Part shown: positions 13,885 to 21,396 of the stretch, piece by piece
Layout of the letters: each line of letters opens with the position of its first letter
Position numbering within the stretch: position 1 is the stretch's first letter
Source of the DNA: a virus
IMG/VR virus record: IMGVR_UViG_3300031787_000951
Span: 1 to 21,748 of that record
Length of the DNA stretch: 21,748 bases
Direction: 5' to 3' (one strand)
Program-made: the position numbers and the translations under genes
Notes under the pieces: generated by a model
The model's input: the letters and a program-made list of their open reading frames with translations, nothing else
What the model was told of the DNA's origin: nothing
The model's database searches: none

Positions 13885-14186
13885 TTGCGATGCTCCAACC
13901 ACCGTTGAACGAGAATCTCCACAATCTTCCCGATTGCCCACATGAGCAGCATCGACAGCAGCGGAGAGCCGCAGCGGTCGCGGTAGACCAGCCGAACGCG
14001 CTGCTCCCAACGTTCCCGCATGGCGTGGCTGTCGTGGCCGGCGAACAGGGATTCGCTACCCTTCGGTGATTCGACCAGTGTCGTCGCCACAATCGCGTCG
14101 CACCGCTCCCGGCCAAGCATGGCGCGGCGGACAGGGTAGGCCGCAAGCGACTGCCAGACGTGCTCGTCGATATCGGTGGAGGTCAT
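13881..14186 (-). CDS. Small protein with C-terminal hydrophobic segment (101 aa)
   Basis: ATG at 14186 overlaps the protease stop as ATGA and is preceded by AGGTG; a GTG 12 nt earlier is badly placed. The first two thirds are soluble and charged (MTSTDIDEHVWQSLAAYPVRR, ... AMRERWEQRVRLVYRDRCG), and the end holds a hydrophobic helix (LLSMLLMWAIGKIVEILVQRWL, about 75-97). It is a tail-anchored-like membrane protein. It is coupled with the secreted protease upstream and the 93-aa membrane protein downstream. No family recognised. Confidence 0.5.
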   Translation of the reverse strand: MTSTDIDEHVWQSLAAYPVRRAMLGRERCDAIVATTLVESPKGSESLFAGHDSHAMRERWEQRVRLVYRDRCGSPLLSMLLMWAIGKIVEILVQRWLEHRK

Positions 14187-15001
14187 CGTTTCGCACACCT
14201 TCCGTCCGGGCAGTCAGCCGGCCACTTCGCACGGGAGAGCAGGGACCGGATTTCGGTGGCGTGGCTGCCGATGGTGATCTCGCCATTGCTGCCAAACAGC
14301 ACAGCCGCCAGCTCGCCGTCGGTGTTGAACACTGGCCCGCCGGAATCGCCCTTCCTCGCGCCGGCCCGCAGCTCGACCATGTGCATCGGGTGCCGTCCGG
14401 TCGGGCCGAGGAGCTGGGTCATGGGGCCTGCCTGTTCGCGGTAGGCGAAGGGCGGCGGGCCGTAGCCGGCGATCGTGAGCCGGTCGCCCGGGGCAGGGGG
14501 GCGGGCCGCAAGCCGCACCGGGGCGGCGTCGGGGGCGGCCGTCACAAGGGCCGCCAGGTCGAAGGCGTCGTCGCTGGCCACCACGCGAGCCGGTGCTGAG
14601 CTGCCGTCCGGCCAGCGGATCGTGATCGAATCGCGGTTGCCGCGGACCACGTGCCAGGCGGTCAGCACAAGCGCGTGGCGGTCGCGGACATCGACGAGCA
14701 CGCCGGAGCCGCAGTCGGTGGAAGGGCCTGATCCGCAGACGATGCGAGGGACGGCCGGCCGGGGGCCGCCGGCAACGGCAGCGGGCGGCGGAGCCGGGGG
14801 CGCAGGCGGAGCGGCGATCAAGCCAGCCCCTTCGCAGAGCGGGCACACGAACCGCACCGGCCCTGGTCCGACAACGCGATCGCCGTGGCAGTTTTCGCAC
14901 GGTGCGGCCGCGGCGACCGTGGCGGCCCAGACGGCGATGAGTGCAGTGGCTCGCCGCAGCGCACGAACGACGGATCGGGTGTCGGCTTTGATCGCGATCA
15001 T
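14183..15001 (-). CDS. Secreted trypsin-like serine protease with N-terminal zinc-ribbon motif (272 aa)
   Basis: ATG at 15001 overlaps the upstream stop as ATGA, so I use this start and not the longer frame. A signal-type segment covers about 12-34 (positively charged start, then AVWAATVAAAA). Next comes CENC (35-38) and CPLC (53-56), a DnaJ-like zinc ribbon, then an Ala/Pro linker (63-85). The catalytic domain shows the complete triad: His117 in LTAWHVV, Asp148 in DDAFDLAAL, Ser220 in GDSGGP. It should be exported and cleave proteins outside the cytoplasm or in the virion. Two proteases in a row in a phage head block are unusual. Family is secure; target is unknown. Confidence 0.9.
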   Translation of the reverse strand: MIAIKADTRSVVRALRRATALIAVWAATVAAAAPCENCHGDRVVGPGPVRFVCPLCEGAGLIAAPPAPPAPPPAAVAGGPRPAVPRIVCGSGPSTDCGSGVLVDVRDRHALVLTAWHVVRGNRDSITIRWPDGSSAPARVVASDDAFDLAALVTAAPDAAPVRLAARPPAPGDRLTIAGYGPPPFAYREQAGPMTQLLGPTGRHPMHMVELRAGARKGDSGGPVFNTDGELAAVLFGSNGEITIGSHATEIRSLLSRAKWPADCPDGRCAKR

Positions 15002-15864
15002 GCTGGCTTGCTCCAGTCGTCGGGGAGTGTCATGGACGCGATCGCGAACGACCCCTTCCATGCGGATCGGGCCGTCCGCTCCGAGTCGTAGCGGACGATG
15101 TCGTATGAGTCCGGGTAGGCCATGAGCCGCTGGTCGGGGATCCACCGGGACCACGGCACCGCGTGGCCGTTGCGGCCCACGCTCACGACCAGGCCGTGTA
15201 GCAAGAGGCACACGGCCTGCTCATAGCTCGCCGGGAAAATCACCTCAAGCGGGCGGAACTGCCGGGCAGTCTCCTCCCAGCCCTCCGGGAACCGCGATAC
15301 CGACACCCACGGGCCGCCGGCCTGGTTCAAGCCGCCCTTGCCGGACGTGCCCACGATCGCATGCTTGAACTGGTAGTCGCGCGGCTGCACCGTCTCGGGG
15401 AGCATGCCGCGGCGGACGGCGATTTCGAGCACGGCCCGGACGTTGGCCCCGCCCCACTTCCGCGGGTTGGCCTCCGCGTAGACGGAGAGCGGCGAGAGCC
15501 AGACGGATCCGAAGTCCTTCGACTCCTGGTAGCGGAAGTCCTTTTTCGGCCCGCCGTAGTTCACGCCGCGGGCCCGGTTGCGGGCCGCCTCCGCGTTCGC
15601 TCGGAGACTGTGGCACGTGCATTCGTGGGTCGGATTCTGGTTCGTGAAGCGGTCGATGAAGTTGATGCCCCACGCTCCGGCCGCGTCGTTCTCTCGGGCC
15701 TTCGCGACCCAGTCGCGCGGCTCGATCCAGAGCGATTCTGGGAACTCGCGCGAGGCGTCGCCGCAGGCGTCGCGGAGAGCGTCGGTCGTGTCCTCCGCGG
15801 CCAGCTCGGCCGGGTAGCCGTCGTGCTCGTGCGGAAAGACGTCGATCAGGGAGGGGTCAATCAC
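14998..15864 (-). CDS. Papain-like (C1-type) cysteine peptidase candidate (288 aa)
   Basis: GTG at 15864 overlaps the upstream stop as GTGA. The pattern fits a papain-like fold: NQNPTHECTCHSL (75-87) with Cys84 in the place of the nucleophile after a Gln76, then LSPLSVYAEA (124-133) and GGANVRAVLEIAVRRGMLPE (138-157), typical of C1 domain middles, and NGHAVPW (232-238) with the His (234). The last Asn-containing NSWG element is not evident, so catalytic competence is unproven. No signal peptide is seen. It lies next to the trypsin-like protease and between a lipoprotein and it. Could instead be a structural protein with this fold. Confidence 0.6.
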   Translation of the reverse strand: MIDPSLIDVFPHEHDGYPAELAAEDTTDALRDACGDASREFPESLWIEPRDWVAKARENDAAGAWGINFIDRFTNQNPTHECTCHSLRANAEAARNRARGVNYGGPKKDFRYQESKDFGSVWLSPLSVYAEANPRKWGGANVRAVLEIAVRRGMLPETVQPRDYQFKHAIVGTSGKGGLNQAGGPWVSVSRFPEGWEETARQFRPLEVIFPASYEQAVCLLLHGLVVSVGRNGHAVPWSRWIPDQRLMAYPDSYDIVRYDSERTARSAWKGSFAIASMTLPDDWSKPA

Positions 15865-16238
15865 GGCACGGCCTCCATCACCGCGGCTTCACTCGCCGGG
15901 GCCGGCGTCACGCGGATCACCTGCACGCCAGCCAGGGCCACGACCGCAGGCAGCCCGGCCTTGCGGGCCGCCTCCAGGGCGAGCCGATACTGGGTCGGAA
16001 TCTCGCCATCGCCGTTGGTCGTGTCGTCCTCGAGGAGCGTGGCCACGATCTTCCGTTCACGGTTCAGCCTGTTGATTGCCACCGTCACGTGGGCCGGGAT
16101 CGCGTGATCGTCCTTCTCGTAGACGTACACCGCTGCGGTCGCCGGCCCGGCCGTCTGCTCCGTCGTGGCGCGGCAGCCGTCCACACGCGGCAGCGTGAGC
16201 AGGAGCAGGCCCGCGACGATGAAGGCAAACGGCCTCAC
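15861..16238 (-). CDS. Putative lipoprotein (125 aa)
   Basis: GTG at 16238 overlaps the upstream stop as GTGA; the longer frame is inside the previous gene. Residues 1-22 form a lipoprotein signal: MRPFAFIVAGLLLLTLPRVDGC, with VDGC as a lipobox and Cys22 as the lipid anchor candidate. The mature part has an Ala/Thr linker, an extended strand region (AAVYVYEKDDHAIPAHVTVAINRLNRE, in part) and an alternating helix/strand end. No family recognised. It is likely an outer- or inner-membrane-anchored periplasmic protein. Confidence 0.6.
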   Translation of the reverse strand: MRPFAFIVAGLLLLTLPRVDGCRATTEQTAGPATAAVYVYEKDDHAIPAHVTVAINRLNRERKIVATLLEDDTTNGDGEIPTQYRLALEAARKAGLPAVVALAGVQVIRVTPAPASEAAVMEAVP

Positions 16239-16477
16239 GACTTTGGTGCCTCCGGCTTCAGCAGCTCGTCGAGGAGCTGCTGGCACACGGCCACGGCCTG
16301 CGTCTTGCCCTGGTCACGGAGCCGGGCCGCAAGGTCGATCACCAGGCGGAGGTCGTCCACGGGTGTCCGCTCCCGCCGCCTGCCAAGCCGCGACCGGATC
16401 TGTTGCAAACCCACCACCACGCCGTAGCCGACGAGGCCGACGGCGATCACGATCTGGGCAACGGTCACGTAGCTCAT
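16235..16477 (-). CDS. Small membrane protein, N-terminal TM then charged helix (80 aa)
   Basis: ATG at 16477 overlaps the upstream stop as ATGA, with GGAG about 5 nt upstream. A TM helix covers about residues 6-24 (VAQIVIAVGLVGYGVVVGL), followed by RSRLGRRRER and then a helical tail (DDLRLVIDLAARLRDQGKTQAVAVCQQLLDELL). The basic stretch right after the TM suggests an N-out, C-in topology. Unknown function; part of the membrane-protein cassette. Confidence 0.5.
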   Translation of the reverse strand: MSYVTVAQIVIAVGLVGYGVVVGLQQIRSRLGRRRERTPVDDLRLVIDLAARLRDQGKTQAVAVCQQLLDELLKPEAPKS

Positions 16478-16725
16478 GTCTTCTCCATTTCCGCGGCCTT
16501 ATCGGCGATCCACCCGGCCAGGGCCGCGCCCTCCGGGGTCTTCAGCACGGCCGCCAGGTGGCGGGCCAGTTCGTCGTCGAGGCGGTTGCCCGTCTTGCTC
16601 GCGAGCCACTCCATGGCGTCGGCGATCACCTCGGCCCGCTGCCGGTCGTCGGTGGCTGCCGACAGCCGCCGGCCGTAGCCGAGCAGGGGAGCCCACTCCA
16701 CGATCAGCCGGACGTTGTCGAGCAT
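16474..16725 (-). CDS. Small helical protein (83 aa), cassette gene
   Basis: ATG at 16725, 2 nt after the previous stop, with GAGGG about 8 nt upstream; the longer frame lies antisense or out of frame in the previous gene. The product is a soluble helical protein (MLDNVRLIVEWAPLLGYGRR, then DRQRAEVIADAMEWLASKTG and a C-terminal TPEGAALAGWIADKAAEME). No family is recognised. Real translation is supported by the ribosome site and the tight packing. Confidence 0.5.
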   Translation of the reverse strand: MLDNVRLIVEWAPLLGYGRRLSAATDDRQRAEVIADAMEWLASKTGNRLDDELARHLAAVLKTPEGAALAGWIADKAAEMEKT

Positions 16726-16727
16726 CC

Positions 16728-17099
16728 TCAGGCCCTCACGAGCGGCAGCAGCTGCTCCACGGCACCGCTCGCCATGGCGATCACGAGCGACCGAACGGCG
16801 GGTCGGACGATGAGCCAGAGCGGCCAGACTGCCACAGGAATTGCCCGGTCGGCCACGGCGTCGAACAGCATGCCGACGGCCTCCAGAGCGAACGTCTTCT
16901 TCTCCGCTCCTGTCAGGAACTTGGCCGCGTCGATGGCAGGGATCACAAGCCGCAGCAGAGCCAGCATGAGGTCGCCGAACTCGGCCCACGTCAGGCCGTC
17001 GGCGGCCGCCGACTTGGCCGTGGAAATGAACGCGCGAATCTTGTCCATCAAGTTCGCGTCGAGGTTGGTGGCCACGGCCACCGGCGCAGACGAGATCAT
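16728..17099 (-). CDS. Small protein with C-terminal hydrophobic segments, holin-like architecture (123 aa)
   Basis: ATG at 17099 overlaps the prohead protease stop as ATGA. The first half is helical (DKIRAFISTAKSAAADGLTW; EFGDLMLALLRLVIPAIDAAKF, in part). The second half has a hydrophobic pair (DAVADRAIPVAVWPLWLIVRPAVRSLVIAM, in part, about 80-109) and a terminal SGAVEQLLPLV. It may associate with the membrane. No known family; it opens the membrane/peptidase cassette. Confidence 0.5.
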   Translation of the reverse strand: MISSAPVAVATNLDANLMDKIRAFISTAKSAAADGLTWAEFGDLMLALLRLVIPAIDAAKFLTGAEKKTFALEAVGMLFDAVADRAIPVAVWPLWLIVRPAVRSLVIAMASGAVEQLLPLVRA

Positions 17100-18109
17100 T
17101 TCGCCACCCCCGTCGAGGCAATTACCGTTCTCATGCGGGCGGCGGCCGCCGCTGCGGCAGCCCTCGCCCCGGAAAGCGTCGAGACCTTCACGCTACGCGG
17201 CGCACCCGCGGCCGACTTGCCGGCCTCCGGGATGCCCTCCGGGTAGTCGTCGATCCACACGTCGATGGTGAGGCCGGCGGCTGCTGCGGCCGACCGCTTT
17301 TGCTGGTCCCGCCCACAGAGCAGCACGCCGGCCAGCTCGTCGTGGAGATCGCCGAACGCATCCCGAAGGGCGCTCCGGTTCTCCTCTGTGTCCTCGCGTC
17401 GCGTGATGCACACGACGCGGTTGCCGCGGGCCTGCGCGTCGGTGACGAAAGACCGCCACAGGCCGGGGGCCGCGGTGAAGGTGCCGTCGAAGTCGAGAGA
17501 GATCGTGAGGCCCCGAGACTCGGCCCGGTGGGCCATCACGCTCCGGGCCTGCTTCCAGAGCGGCAGTGAACGGATGCCGGCCGTGCTCTGCGGATAGGCC
17601 GGGTAGGTGACGGCCGAGATGTCGTAGAGGCCGCTGGCCCGAAACACCGTCCGGATCACGTTGCCCTTTTCGTCCTCCGTCCACGTCTCCCCGTCGGACG
17701 CGGCGGTGAACGCGAAGCTCGCGCCGGTGATCGTGCGATCCTCCACGAGCATCGCGAGATCGCGGCCGTGGGTCGTCGGAATCGGGCGGTGAACGTATTC
17801 GAGGCCCTTTAATGCCTTGCGGATTTCGAGCCGGCCGTTCGTGGTGCGGCCCGTAATCAGGTGCGACAGGTGGTCAGTCAGGAACGGCACGTCGATCTTG
17901 CCGCGCGGATCGTTCGCCTTGCGGTCCACGAGGCCGTCGAATGCGGTCGGGGCGAACTTCTCGCGGAAGCCGCCGAGATCGACGGAGAAAGAATCCCACG
18001 GCGGCGAGATCCCGGTGATCACGGGCGGCTCGCCGTCACGCGTCTGGACGGTGATCGCGTCCGGGTAGTCGGCCGTCAGCAGGTACCGGCGCTCGATTGC
18101 AGTCGTCAT
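17096..18109 (-). CDS. Prohead protease fused to a HAD-like phosphatase domain (337 aa)
   Basis: ATG at 18109 overlaps the portal stop as ATGA. Residues 1 to about 180 match the HK97 U35-type prohead protease: PFLTDH with His80, a Leu-rich RKALKGLEYVHRPIP stretch, TITGASFAF with Ser131, and DISAVTYPAYPQ (163-173). This part cleaves the capsid scaffold. Residues 200-337 match a HAD phosphatase: LDFDGT (Asp206 and Asp208), CITRR (Thr236), a motif III Lys around 271, and WIDDYPE (Asp287/288). A possible internal start at Met192 (ribosome site GGAG 4 nt before) could yield the HAD part alone. I know no standard prohead protease with such a C-terminus. Confidence 0.85.
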   Translation of the reverse strand: MTTAIERRYLLTADYPDAITVQTRDGEPPVITGISPPWDSFSVDLGGFREKFAPTAFDGLVDRKANDPRGKIDVPFLTDHLSHLITGRTTNGRLEIRKALKGLEYVHRPIPTTHGRDLAMLVEDRTITGASFAFTAASDGETWTEDEKGNVIRTVFRASGLYDISAVTYPAYPQSTAGIRSLPLWKQARSVMAHRAESRGLTISLDFDGTFTAAPGLWRSFVTDAQARGNRVVCITRREDTEENRSALRDAFGDLHDELAGVLLCGRDQQKRSAAAAAGLTIDVWIDDYPEGIPEAGKSAAGAPRSVKVSTLSGARAAAAAAAARMRTVIASTGVAK

Positions 18110-19707
18110 GTGGTCCCCCCTGTGGAATCCGTGGAGAGCGGTGTGGCCGACAGCTCCGCCGTGAGCTTGCCAACGGTGAACTCGGTCGGCTCGTCGTTCA
18201 GGTAGACGCGGATGAGCGCGGCCGGCTGCTCTGGCGTGGCCTCGATCGCGAACGGCGAGCCCTCGACGCCGAGCGTCCCGGACGTCATCAAGTGCTCGAT
18301 CACGCCGTCAGCATCGGACCAGTACACGCGCTGGCCGAGCGTGAAGCCGCCGGCCGCGGGCACGCTCTCGCCCTGGACGTTGTCCGCGCCGCCCGGCACC
18401 GGATCGGCGACGGCCCCGGCGGGGGCCTTCTGCGCCTGATTCGCCGCCATCTGGAGCGTTGAGAAGCCGAGCTGCAGGAACGTCTTGTCGGCCTCCGGCT
18501 CTTCGAGCAGCGGGAAGTCCTCGAGGTCGCGGATCTCGTTCGGCGTGATGGCCGACATGGCGAACAAGGCCCGATACAGGTTCGCCCTGGCCACCGAATC
18601 GCCACGGAGCAACGCCCGGTTGTCGAGCTGGAAGAACGTGTTCTCGCCATAGGTGTCGTTCAGCCAGAGGTTGACCGCACCCTCGAACCGCTTCTGCCAC
18701 GGCAGCAGGCACCACACCTGCGCGGCAAGGTTGTCGGCCTCCGGGCTGCCGTAGCGCTGGGCCTTCGCGTCGCCCACGAGCGACGCCGGCACGCCCCAAT
18801 GGCTGCACACTTCGGGGAGGATGGATTCGCGGAGCTGCTGGAACTGCGACTGCTCCATCGTGCTCGACGGCATCGGGATCAGCTTGTCGCCCTCCCGCAT
18901 CACAGCCGGGGCACCGCGGTTTTCGCCGCCGTAGAGGTCGCGGAACTCGCTCCTGTAGCGGGCAGCCGCGGGGTCATCGAGCCGCTTCGCTGTCTCGATC
19001 ACGAAGTCGGGGCGGGCCCCGTTCTTCCAGTGGGCCATTGCGGCCGTGTCCAGTTCGCGGGCCAGACTGATTGCCGTCGACAGCGTGTCGGTGGCGGGGG
19101 TGCCGGTGATTCCGTTGTCCCCGAGCCAGCGGAAGTGGAGAACTTCACTCTGCTCCAGCCGGCTCCAGCGCCCCTTCTCGTCGAACCATTCGTACCCCAG
19201 CGTGTAGTCATCGAGCTGCGTGGTGCGCATGCGGCGCGGGTGCAGCGGGATAAGGTGGGTCATCGAGCCGCGGATTCCGGACACGACCCGCGCGAAACCG
19301 CCCCCGTGGAGGGCAGTCCAGTAGCCCTGGAGCGTCCAGAAATCGAACGGGCTTTGCCACGGGTTCGGCCGGACGCGCAGGGCCGCGACGCATTGCCGGT
19401 TGGGGCTCGCCTCGGGATCCCCGAACCCCTGGACAGCGTCGAGCGTCTTCCCTCCGAGCCGCACTTTCAGCCGCGGAGACATGCACCCGACGGCCTGCGC
19501 GATGAAGCGGCAGACCGCGAACACGCTCGACACCCGGATTGCCACGTCCGGATGGACGCGACGGCCGGCGTAGGTGCCCCACGCCAGCGGATCGAGCAGC
19601 GTGCTCGTGGCAATCGCAGAGCGCACGCCGCCGCGCGACGGCCTCCGCGAGGCCGGGCGTTCGGAACTCTTCGCCCGCCGGGGGGCCGCTTTGCTGGCGC
19701 GTGGCAT
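18106..19707 (-). CDS. Portal protein, HK97-like, with C-terminal SH3-like extension (about 533 aa)
   Basis: Two ATGs are close: 19716, with GGAAGG directly against it (spacing 0), and 19707, with proper spacing; I use 19707. The core is a Phage_portal (PF04860) protein: VRPNPWQSPFDFWTLQGYWTALH, in part, IPLHPRRM, SEVLHFRWLG, PSSTMEQSQFQQLRESILPEVCSHWGVPASLVGD (in part), and the NLWLNDTYG and AITPNEIRDLEDFP end. The last roughly 75 residues (FTLGQRVYWSD ... PAALIRVYLNDEPTEFTVGKL, in part) form an added SH3/tudor-like domain seen elsewhere in phage proteins. It forms the dodecameric DNA gate. Confident on portal; extension identity moderate. Confidence 0.9.
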   Translation of the reverse strand: MPRASKAAPRRAKSSERPASRRPSRGGVRSAIATSTLLDPLAWGTYAGRRVHPDVAIRVSSVFAVCRFIAQAVGCMSPRLKVRLGGKTLDAVQGFGDPEASPNRQCVAALRVRPNPWQSPFDFWTLQGYWTALHGGGFARVVSGIRGSMTHLIPLHPRRMRTTQLDDYTLGYEWFDEKGRWSRLEQSEVLHFRWLGDNGITGTPATDTLSTAISLARELDTAAMAHWKNGARPDFVIETAKRLDDPAAARYRSEFRDLYGGENRGAPAVMREGDKLIPMPSSTMEQSQFQQLRESILPEVCSHWGVPASLVGDAKAQRYGSPEADNLAAQVWCLLPWQKRFEGAVNLWLNDTYGENTFFQLDNRALLRGDSVARANLYRALFAMSAITPNEIRDLEDFPLLEEPEADKTFLQLGFSTLQMAANQAQKAPAGAVADPVPGGADNVQGESVPAAGGFTLGQRVYWSDADGVIEHLMTSGTLGVEGSPFAIEATPEQPAALIRVYLNDEPTEFTVGKLTAELSATPLSTDSTGGTT

Positions 19708-19727
19708 GCGCGCCATCCTTCCAAACA

Positions 19728-19749
19728 GCCGCCGACTTGACCTATAGGC
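19728..19749 (-). repeat. 22-bp repeated element, copy A (upstream of portal)
   Basis: Same 22-bp element as 13552-13573 with one mismatch, in the 37-nt gap between terminase and portal. Reads CCTATAGGTCAAGTCGG on the minus strand. It starts a few bases after the terminase stop and ends about 20 nt before the portal start. Confidence 0.8.
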
Positions 19750-19752
19750 CGA

Positions 19753-21396
19753 TCACCACAGGCGCTGCAGGAAAGGGCCGGAGTCTGGCCGCTCCGACAG
19801 CTCCGCGTCTTTCTCCATGGCGGCGGCGAACGCGTTGACTGCCGCCACGATCCCGTCGATCTTCTCCGGGCTCTTGTCCTTGTCGGGCTTGATCATCCCG
19901 GTCGAGTCCTCGACCCACACGAGATTGTTTGCGTTGAACAGCAGGATCGGGGATTCGTAGCCGAACTGCCCCTCGACCACACAGCCCTCCAGCATCTTCG
20001 CCGGTGCGTTCATGACGGTCGTGCTCGGCCGCACCGCCTTCAGGTCGATCGACTCCTCCTCGAGCATCGACGCGATCGGGCCGATCTGCCACGGGTCCGC
20101 ACCGACGAGGGCGATTCGGTTTTGCCGGTCGAAGTCCGCGATGTCCTTGGCGACGACCTTGTGATTGAGCCGAGCCCCCGGCGTGACAGTCAGCCAGCCC
20201 TCGCGGGCCCACGTCGAATACGGAATGTTGTCCTTCGTCTCGCGTTCGCGGACGGTTTCCTCAGGCACCCAGTATTTCATGACGGCGTAATATGAGCCGT
20301 CGGCGAGCTTGAAGAGAAAACACGCGGCCGTCATGTCGAGATTGCTGGCAACGTCGATCCCGCAGACACACACAAGACCCGTCAGGTCAGGCCGCTCCTT
20401 TCGGCAGTTGGCGAAATGCTCGCCTGGGAAGGCCCGGTTGTCGGGAGCCGTCCACACGTTCAAGGAATACCGCAGCCACTTTGAGAACTTCCGGGGGTGG
20501 GTGAGCGCGTCTTCGTAGTCGGAGCGGAACTCGTCTTCGGTGAAGGCCGTGCCCATGGCCGGGTTGGCCTTCGCCCACGTGGCCGGGTCGTGCGGGTCGT
20601 CGGCCTTCGGGTCGGCCCCGAAGATCACCCCGAGCAGGCCCGTGTTTACCGACGGGTCTTTGATCGCCAACTCCGTCGCCTCCCACCACTCCCAGCCGAT
20701 GCCGTTCCTGTTGTCGCCGGCCGTGGAGATCGAGCCGATGATTGCATTGGGGATGCCGCGGGTCGCGTACATGATGGTGTCGACGAGGTCCGGCTTTTTG
20801 AAGCTGTGGATTTCGTCGAGCAGCACGAGCCCATTGATGCCTTCCGACACTTTCGCGTCGGCAGACAGGCAGCGGATTTCCTTGCCGTTCCGTTTGTTGC
20901 GGATGAGGTACTTGTGATCGACAACGTCGAACACGGTTTCCAGGATCGGCGACGCCTGAATTGAATCGCGTACCATCCGCCACATGGTGCGGGCCTGGTC
21001 CTTGACGTTCGCCGCAAGGAACACGTCCATGCCGGCGACGACGTTGGCGAACTGGACGATCTGCGAACAGCTGGTCGTCTTCCGATTCTTCTTCGGAACG
21101 AAGACGGAGAACCGGCGGAACCGGAGCCGGCCATTCGGTCGACGCCAGCCGAACAGAGGGTAGAGCACGCGATCCCGGAACCACGGGATCGGAGACACCC
21201 GCACGATCTCGCCACCCTCCGCCCGGTGGCGGCAGCAATCCTCGATGAACTGCCGCGGCTTGTCGGCCTCTTCTGGTTTCCAGACAAACCCGGGGACGTA
21301 CTCCGGCCGCGTCGTCGGATCGACGAACAGGGACTCTGGCGGCGGGCTGCACGGCTCAGGAATACTTCGCGAGCGGGTCTTCCTTCTCCTCATCAT
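19753..21396 (-). CDS. terL: Terminase large subunit (547 aa)
   Basis: ATG at 21396 (second ATG at 21393) with GAGGA upstream; it overlaps the small subunit gene by about 40 nt. The ATPase domain has a Walker A-like PKKNRKTT (101-108) and Walker B LVLLDE (190-195) followed by IHSF. The nuclease domain has GIDVASNLDMTA with Asp348 and Asp354, GADPW with Asp434, and KIDGIVAAVNA with Asp513. Terminase_1 (PF03354) family: DNA translocating motor and cutting. The overlap with the small subunit suggests coupled translation. Confident. Confidence 0.93.
   Translation of the reverse strand: MMRRRKTRSRSIPEPCSPPPESLFVDPTTRPEYVPGFVWKPEEADKPRQFIEDCCRHRAEGGEIVRVSPIPWFRDRVLYPLFGWRRPNGRLRFRRFSVFVPKKNRKTTSCSQIVQFANVVAGMDVFLAANVKDQARTMWRMVRDSIQASPILETVFDVVDHKYLIRNKRNGKEIRCLSADAKVSEGINGLVLLDEIHSFKKPDLVDTIMYATRGIPNAIIGSISTAGDNRNGIGWEWWEATELAIKDPSVNTGLLGVIFGADPKADDPHDPATWAKANPAMGTAFTEDEFRSDYEDALTHPRKFSKWLRYSLNVWTAPDNRAFPGEHFANCRKERPDLTGLVCVCGIDVASNLDMTAACFLFKLADGSYYAVMKYWVPEETVRERETKDNIPYSTWAREGWLTVTPGARLNHKVVAKDIADFDRQNRIALVGADPWQIGPIASMLEEESIDLKAVRPSTTVMNAPAKMLEGCVVEGQFGYESPILLFNANNLVWVEDSTGMIKPDKDKSPEKIDGIVAAVNAFAAAMEKDAELSERPDSGPFLQRLW

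Noticed and set aside
15861-16477. Possible two-component spanin pair (small TM protein plus lipoprotein)
   Set aside because: The basic RSRLGRRRER right after the single TM of the 80-aa protein predicts its C-terminus stays in the cytoplasm, opposite to an i-spanin. The lipoprotein also lacks the usual Pro-rich o-spanin look. A lysis role is not excluded, only this specific label.
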